The position numbers and the translations under genes were made by a program. From contig NZ_LR134167.1 of assembly GCF_900635775.1 (NCBI RefSeq), forward strand, positions 1,459,001-1,523,000: a DNA stretch of 64,000 bases, in the 5' to 3' direction. Source of the stretch: Avibacterium volantium. GTDB taxonomy: Bacteria > Pseudomonadota > Gammaproteobacteria > Enterobacterales > Pasteurellaceae. The notes under the pieces were generated by a model. That model saw nothing but the letters and a program-made list of their open reading frames with translations. It did not search any database and had not been told where the DNA came from. Shown here one piece after another: positions 59,553-64,000 of this stretch; the stretch's first letter is position 1; every line of letters starts with the position of its first letter.

Positions 59553-59907
59553 ACCAAAATATGTAGAAAAAATCTTTAGTGGGGAGAAAATATATGAATA
59601 TAGAAAAATCATTCCTAATCGTAAAAATATCAAAAAAGTAATTATATATTCTAGTAGTCCAATTTCAGCTATAGTAGGAGAATTTGAAATAGATAGAATT
59701 TTGAAAGATACTCCATCTAAACTGTGGGAAAAAACTAAAAATTATTCAGGTATATCTCATGAGTTTTATCAAAAATATTTCAATAAGTCCACGCATGCAT
59801 ACGCATTCAAACTAAAAAATGTTGTAAAATACTCTCGACCTAGAAAAATATCAGAATTTGGAGACTTTCACTCTCCTCCACAATCTTTTTTTTATATCTC
59901 AGATTAG
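59530..59907 (+). CDS. ASCH-domain (PUA-like) protein of the ssrA island
   Basis: 125 residues. LLSIKPKYVEKIFSGEKIYEYRK (opening 'IKP..A..I..G.K..EfR') and VIIYSSSPISAIVGEFEIDRIL match the ASCH/PUA-like family, with the conserved K20 and R25 of the 'GxK...R' element. EcYqfB, an ASCH member, hydrolyses N4-acetylcytidine using K21, T24 and E74. Here the Thr position is Glu23, so chemistry may differ. It overlaps the GNAT gene by 23 bases, so the two are co-translated. Confidence 0.75.
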   Translation: MNILLSIKPKYVEKIFSGEKIYEYRKIIPNRKNIKKVIIYSSSPISAIVGEFEIDRILKDTPSKLWEKTKNYSGISHEFYQKYFNKSTHAYAFKLKNVVKYSRPRKISEFGDFHSPPQSFFYISD

Positions 59908-60482
59908 TAAACAAAATTGTTACTTTTTAAATATCAGCAATAATTTTTATTCAAAAAAATCCTCTATACACATAATATTATGACTTTTACTAATCCTTTG
60001 TGATTATTTAATTGACGTTTAAGATGTTTAAATAAGCCATTAAGTCTATTGTTGCCCTTTCAATATTTATTTCTTTACGCTTCTCAAAAGAAAATGAATA
60101 ATTTATTCAACACTAGAGTGTAATAAATCTCTTCTTTCATCTCGCACAAGATAATAGCAATGTTTTGAAACTATCATCACTAAAATGCCGAAATAACGAC
60201 CGAAAAAAATCGTATCTATAACAATTGTTCATATATGATTCACTTTACCATGTTGCTTTATTCTTACACTTTGGCAAATAAGTAATTTTTTGTTCATATT
60301 TACTTAACGCCTTATACTATAAGACTTTAAGTTGTTTTTTATTCCTAAGCATAGATAAGAATAACGTTTCCTCAAAAACACAACATCATAACTACTTCTA
60401 ACCAAGGAAAATTCTCAATAAAAAACGGTAGAAATTCTTATCAAATTCCTACCGCACTTATGTTTTCAATGAAGATGAAAAA
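59908..60482. other. Gene-free AT-rich gap after the ssrA island
   Basis: 575 bases without a convincing ORF on either strand. It contains the glnS terminator at its right end (60421-60460). No integrase remnant, transposase remnant or copy of the tmRNA 3' end was found by eye. It reads as decayed or regulatory DNA. Confidence 0.6.
60421..60460 (-). terminator. Terminator of glnS
   Basis: CGGTAG (60426-60431) pairs with CTACCG (60449-60454), with an A run on the plus strand that is a T run in the glnS direction, and a USS in one arm. Confidence 0.7.
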
Positions 60483-62141
60483 TTAGAACCCTTCTTTCAA
60501 ACTTACGGTTAAGTTGAAAATCAGGTGTTCTGGGTGGCTGTCTTTGCTATCGGCACAGAAATAGCCTTCACGTTCAAATTGGTAGGCTTTTTCTTCTTGT
60601 GCGTTAGCTAAACTTTTTTCCACAAAACCGTGTTTTACCACCAAAGAATTTGGATTTAACACTTCGTAAAGCTCTTCAGCTGCGCTTGGGTTTGGTACAG
60701 TGAATAATTTGTCGTATAAACGGAATTCCGCTGGTACATTGTCTGTGGCAGAAACCCAATGAATCACGCCTTTGACTTTACGCCCGTCCGCAGGATTTTT
60801 GCCTAAGGTTTCAGGATCATAAGTACAATAAACGGTGGTGATGTTGCCCTCTACGTCTTTTTCCACACGCTCCGCTTTGATCACATAAGCATTGCGCAGA
60901 CGCACTTCTTTGCCCAATACTAAACGTTTATATTGTTTGTTCGCTTCTTCACGGAAATCCGCTTGGTCAATATAAATTTCTTTGGTAAATGGTAATTGGC
61001 GATGACCTAATTCTTCGCGATTCGGGTGATTTGGCGCAGAAAGCATTTCTTGTCCGTCAAAGTTTTCAATCACGATTTTTAATGGATTAATCACGGCCAT
61101 TGCACGCGGTGCATTTTGGTTAAGATCATCACGAATACAAGATTCTAACGCACTAAATTCCACCACGTTATCTTGCTTAGTTACCCCAATACGGCGGCAA
61201 AATTCACGGATTGACGCTGGCGTATAACCACGGCGGCGTAAACCTGAAATGGTCGGCATACGCGGATCGTTCCAACCATCAACCACTTCATCTTCTACTA
61301 ATTTCAACAATTTACGCTTAGACGTGAGGGTATATTCCAAGTTCAAACGTGAAAATTCATACTGATGTGGCAATGGGCGTGGAATGGAAATATGCTCAAG
61401 CACCCAATCGTATAAACGGCGGTTATCTTGGAATTCCAAGGTACATAATGAATGCGTAATGCCCTCAATAGCATCGGAAATACAATGGGTGAAATCGTAC
61501 ATTGGGTAAATGCACCATTTATCCCCTGTATTGTGATGTTCCGCAAATTTAATGCGGTATAACACCGGATCACGCATTACCATAAACGGCGATGCCATAT
61601 CAATTTTGGCGCGCAAACTGGCTTTCCCTTCGGCAAACTCGCCATTTTTCATTTTTTCGAATAAGGCTAAGTTTTCTTCCACGCTACGATCACGGTAAGG
61701 GCTGTTTTTTCCCGGTTCGGTCAATGTACCACGATATTCACGCATTTGTTCAGGTGAAAGCTCATCAACGTAAGCCAAACCTTTCTCAATTAATTCAATG
61801 GCATAGCCATAAAGCGCATCGAAATAATCGGACGCATAACGTGCCTTCCCTTCCCAATGGAAACCAAGCCATTCCACATCTTGTTTAATGGAATCGACAT
61901 ATTCCACATCTTCTTTAACAGGGTTGGTGTCGTCAAAACGCAAGTTACACAAGCCTTTGTAATCTTCTGCAATACCAAAGTTTAAGCAGATCGATTTTGC
62001 GTGACCAATATGTAAATAGCCATTTGGCTCAGGTGGAAAACGGGTGTAAACGTGGTTTACTTTCCCTGTTTCCAAATCTTCATCAATAATATGACGAATA
62101 AAATTGGTAGGTTGATGTTCGTTCTCTGTAATATGGCTCAT
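60483..62141 (-). CDS. glnS: Glutaminyl-tRNA synthetase
   Basis: 552 residues, normal for this enzyme. Class I motif HIGH within [15 protein letters not shown], the KMSKS equivalent TSKRKL, and the C-terminal anticodon-binding beta-barrels. It charges tRNA(Gln) directly. It is transcribed away from macA, with about 230 bases between them. Confidence 0.98.
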   Translation of the reverse strand: MSHITENEHQPTNFIRHIIDEDLETGKVNHVYTRFPPEPNGYLHIGHAKSICLNFGIAEDYKGLCNLRFDDTNPVKEDVEYVDSIKQDVEWLGFHWEGKARYASDYFDALYGYAIELIEKGLAYVDELSPEQMREYRGTLTEPGKNSPYRDRSVEENLALFEKMKNGEFAEGKASLRAKIDMASPFMVMRDPVLYRIKFAEHHNTGDKWCIYPMYDFTHCISDAIEGITHSLCTLEFQDNRRLYDWVLEHISIPRPLPHQYEFSRLNLEYTLTSKRKLLKLVEDEVVDGWNDPRMPTISGLRRRGYTPASIREFCRRIGVTKQDNVVEFSALESCIRDDLNQNAPRAMAVINPLKIVIENFDGQEMLSAPNHPNREELGHRQLPFTKEIYIDQADFREEANKQYKRLVLGKEVRLRNAYVIKAERVEKDVEGNITTVYCTYDPETLGKNPADGRKVKGVIHWVSATDNVPAEFRLYDKLFTVPNPSAAEELYEVLNPNSLVVKHGFVEKSLANAQEEKAYQFEREGYFCADSKDSHPEHLIFNLTVSLKEGF

Positions 62142-62264
62142 TTTGACCTCAAAATATTCTCGATTTTTGTAAAAAAATTGTTGTTCATTCTACTATGTTT
62201 AACGGCAGAATTCAAAAGTGCGGTTGATTTTCCTTAGATAAATGATACAATTCACGCCCTAAAA

Positions 62265-62278
62265 TGAACGAACGTTCA
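62265..62278. promoter_or_regulatory. Inverted repeat upstream of macA, TetR-like
   Basis: TGAACG-AA-CGTTCA is a 6-bp inverted repeat of the kind bound by TetR-family repressors of efflux genes. It lies between glnS and macA. No repressor gene is adjacent in the window. Confidence 0.45.
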
Positions 62279-62298
62279 TTCAGTGTAAATTTATTTTT

Positions 62299-62315
62299 CT
62301 TAAGGTCTTCTTAAG
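62299..62315 (+). promoter_or_regulatory. Direct-repeat OmpR/PmrA-type box at the macA promoter
   Basis: CTTAAG-N5-CTTAAG matches the PmrA/QseB type half-site (YTTAAK-N5-YTTAAK) exactly, also forming an inverted repeat TTCTTAAG/CTTAAGAA. It sits 13 bases upstream of TATAAT at 62329-62334, replacing a good -35, as expected for an activated promoter. Confidence 0.5.
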
Positions 62316-62328
62316 AAAGGTTTTCTAC

Positions 62329-62334
62329 TATAAT
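62329..62334 (+). promoter_or_regulatory. -10 box of macA
   Basis: TATAAT 38 bases before the ATG, without a consensus -35 at the right distance. Confidence 0.55.
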
Positions 62335-62372
62335 CATCGAATAAAACGATTGTTATTTTTCTCGGAGTTTTT

Positions 62373-63539
62373 ATGCGTAAAAAAACGATTTTTTCCCTAC
62401 TTGCCGTTGGGTTAGTGGCATTTGGTGCTTATAGTTATTTCACCCATTCTAATCAACAAGAAACCACCTATTTAACAGAAAATGTGCGCCGTGGCGAAAT
62501 CAAAAAATCCGTCATCACCGCAGGCACTGTTCGTGCATATAACCGTGTGGAAGTGGGTGCGCAAGCCTCGGGTAAAATTGAAAAAATTCACGTTGTATTG
62601 GGGCAACATATCAAACAAGGGGATTTAATCGCTGAAATTGACTCTAAAAATCAAGTGAATGCGTTAAATTCAGCACAAGCGGAATTAAAAGCCTACCAAG
62701 CTCAGCTAAATGCAAAACAAGTAGCTTATAATGTGGCGAAATCTGCCTATGATCGCCTTGCGAAATTATATGCGAGTAAATCCACTTCTTTAGATGAACT
62801 GAATGCGGCAAAAAATAATTTATCCGCAGCCAAAGCGGCGATTTCTGAAGTGGAAGCTGCCATTCAGCGTGCGGAAATTCAAGTAGATACGGCAAAAACT
62901 AATTTACAATATACCCAAATTCTTTCGCCTTTAGACGGTACAGTGCTGTCCATTCCCGTATCCGAAGGGCAAACGGTGAACGCCAACCAAACTACCCCAA
63001 CCATTGTGCAAGTGGCGGATTTAAGCAAAATGCTGATTAAACCAGAAATTTCTGAAGGCGACATCACCAAAGTGAAAGCAGGAATGGCCGTAGAATTTAC
63101 CACTCTTTCTGAGCCAGACAAAGTCTATCATTCCACCATTCATTCCGTTGATCCCGCCATTACCACGCTCACAGATAACGAATATAAAGAAAGCGTTTCA
63201 GATACTAGTGCGGTTTATTACTATGCTAATGTCTTAATAGATAATCCTGATAACCAACTGCGCATTGGAATGACGACGCAAAATACCATTATCATTGCTG
63301 ATGCAGAAGATACGCTACTTGTTCCTACTATCACGTTACACAAAGATGGAAAAGAAACCTTTGTTAATATTTTGAAAGATAATGATAAAGTAGAAAAACG
63401 CACCGTTGTTACAGGGTTAAGTGATGATATGAATACGCAAATTTTAAATGGCTTGGAAGAAGGGGAAAAAGTGATTTCCTCACAAGTAACCAGCGATGAA
63501 AAAGTGGGAAATAATTTCCGCGGCCCTCGAATTTTATAA
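62373..63539 (+). CDS. macA: MacA-like periplasmic adaptor of a tripartite efflux pump
   Basis: 388 residues. An N-terminal membrane helix (about 5-23), biotinyl-lipoyl domains (VEVGAQASGKIEKIHV and LSPLDGTVLSIPVSEGQTV), an alpha-helical hairpin (about 105-180, AELKAYQAQLNAK, SAAKAAISEVEAAIQR), beta-barrel and membrane-proximal domains (LPTITL-type VPTITLHKDG). This is MacA order. It links MacB in the inner membrane with a TolC-like channel, exporting macrolides and heat-stable toxins or peptides. macB follows 17 bases later. The start is preceded by TCGGAG. Confidence 0.93.
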   Translation: MRKKTIFSLLAVGLVAFGAYSYFTHSNQQETTYLTENVRRGEIKKSVITAGTVRAYNRVEVGAQASGKIEKIHVVLGQHIKQGDLIAEIDSKNQVNALNSAQAELKAYQAQLNAKQVAYNVAKSAYDRLAKLYASKSTSLDELNAAKNNLSAAKAAISEVEAAIQRAEIQVDTAKTNLQYTQILSPLDGTVLSIPVSEGQTVNANQTTPTIVQVADLSKMLIKPEISEGDITKVKAGMAVEFTTLSEPDKVYHSTIHSVDPAITTLTDNEYKESVSDTSAVYYYANVLIDNPDNQLRIGMTTQNTIIIADAEDTLLVPTITLHKDGKETFVNILKDNDKVEKRTVVTGLSDDMNTQILNGLEEGEKVISSQVTSDEKVGNNFRGPRIL

Positions 63540-63556
63540 AGTGCGGTGGTTTTTTT

Positions 63557-64000
63557 ATGAATATTATTGAATTAAGCCACATCAACAAATTTTTCGGTGA
63601 AGGCGAAAACCGCACTCAGGTGTTAAAAGACATCAATTTAGATATTAAAAAAGGCGATTTTATTGCCATTATTGGCCAATCAGGCTCAGGCAAATCTACT
63701 TTAATGAACATTATTGGCTGCTTGGACACAGCGACATCTGGCTCTTATAAAGTCGATGGTTTAGAAGTCAGCCAACTCAATCGTGATCAGCTTTCTGATT
63801 TACGGCAGAAAAAATTTGGCTTTATTTTTCAACGCTATAACCTGCTCTCAACACTAAGTGCGGTGGAAAATGTGGCACTTCCTGCCATTTATGCTGGCAT
63901 CGATCAGCCTACTCGCCTACAACGAGCCAAACAATTATTAGAAAAATTAGGCTTAGGCGATCGCTTAGAAAACAAGCCAAATCAGCTTTCAGGTGGGCAA
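63557..64000 (+). CDS. macB: MacB ABC transporter, N-terminal part (cut by window end)
   Basis: 148 codons are present and the gene runs off the window. It opens with MNIIELSHINKFFGEGENR, then Walker A IGQSGSGKSTLMNIIG, the Q-loop FIFQRYNLLS and the signature LSGGQ right at the edge. The sequence is MacB/LolD-like, with the MacB-typical CLDTATSGSY. The four-helix membrane part is beyond the window. It starts 17 bases after macA. Confidence 0.92.
   Translation, partial: MNIIELSHINKFFGEGENRTQVLKDINLDIKKGDFIAIIGQSGSGKSTLMNIIGCLDTATSGSYKVDGLEVSQLNRDQLSDLRQKKFGFIFQRYNLLSTLSAVENVALPAIYAGIDQPTRLQRAKQLLEKLGLGDRLENKPNQLSGGQ

Noticed and set aside
59900..60480. Searched for a repeat of the tmRNA 3' end that would mark an integrated element
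   Set aside because: No copy of the T-arm/acceptor sequence was found by eye, so no attachment site is annotated.

Overview
The window is a typical chromosomal segment from a member of the Pasteurellaceae that uses the Haemophilus-type DNA uptake sequence. The 9-mer AAGTGCGGT and its complement recur throughout, both singly and as inverted pairs that form intrinsic terminators. Other support comes from the tmRNA tag ANDEQYALAA and gene neighbourhoods such as malQ-glgB-glgX-glgC-glgA-glgP, cvpA-purF-ubiX, pheS-pheT-ihfA and yfeABCD. I could not fix the genus. No rRNA, tRNA, insertion sequence, prophage or CRISPR array was seen.

Layout. 1-640: a BrnT/BrnA toxin-antitoxin pair. 791-9100: housekeeping genes (ttcA, an NlpC/P60 lipoprotein, ihfA, pheT, pheS, an RluA-type pseudouridine synthase, cls, a histidine phosphatase). 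9215-12835: bioD, an Mlc-like ROK repressor and asnS. 12860-14220: a small accessory insertion carrying two paralogous YbjN-domain genes and a 61-residue ORF, bounded on its far side by a decayed copy of the asnS 3' end and terminator. 14249-20283: recD, recB and a DsrE-like gene. 20451-32402: the complete glycogen operon, transcribed malQ to glgP, with an unusual Lys/Ala-rich tail on GlgB. 32603-39191: small membrane and metal genes, including a Fur-controlled yfeABCD manganese/iron ABC transporter. 39206-49457: acyP, yccT, mgsA, yccS, cspD, yoaH, an ornithine carbamoyltransferase, folC, accD, truA, a patatin-like protein and smrB. 49559-56424: ubiX, purF and cvpA under a PurR box, then yfbV, ackA and pta. 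56794-57933: a repeat-rich helical lipoprotein and tmRNA (ssrA). 57934-60480: an AT-rich, USS-free island downstream of ssrA with a tail-anchored protein, a GNAT acetyltransferase and an ASCH-domain protein. 60483-64000: glnS, and divergently macA and the start of macB.

How genes work together. Glycogen metabolism is complete: GlgC and GlgA make and use ADP-glucose, GlgB branches, and GlgP, GlgX and MalQ degrade. AckA-Pta forms the acetate node. CvpA-PurF-UbiX is the classic purine operon. YfeA-D moves divalent metal.

The best candidates for something new are the three-gene cassette after tmRNA (putative membrane effector, acetyltransferase and ASCH-fold protein) and the duplicated YbjN module behind asnS. 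A compact three-way-junction fold in the ackA leader and a direct-repeat response-regulator box at macA are the most interesting non-coding signals.
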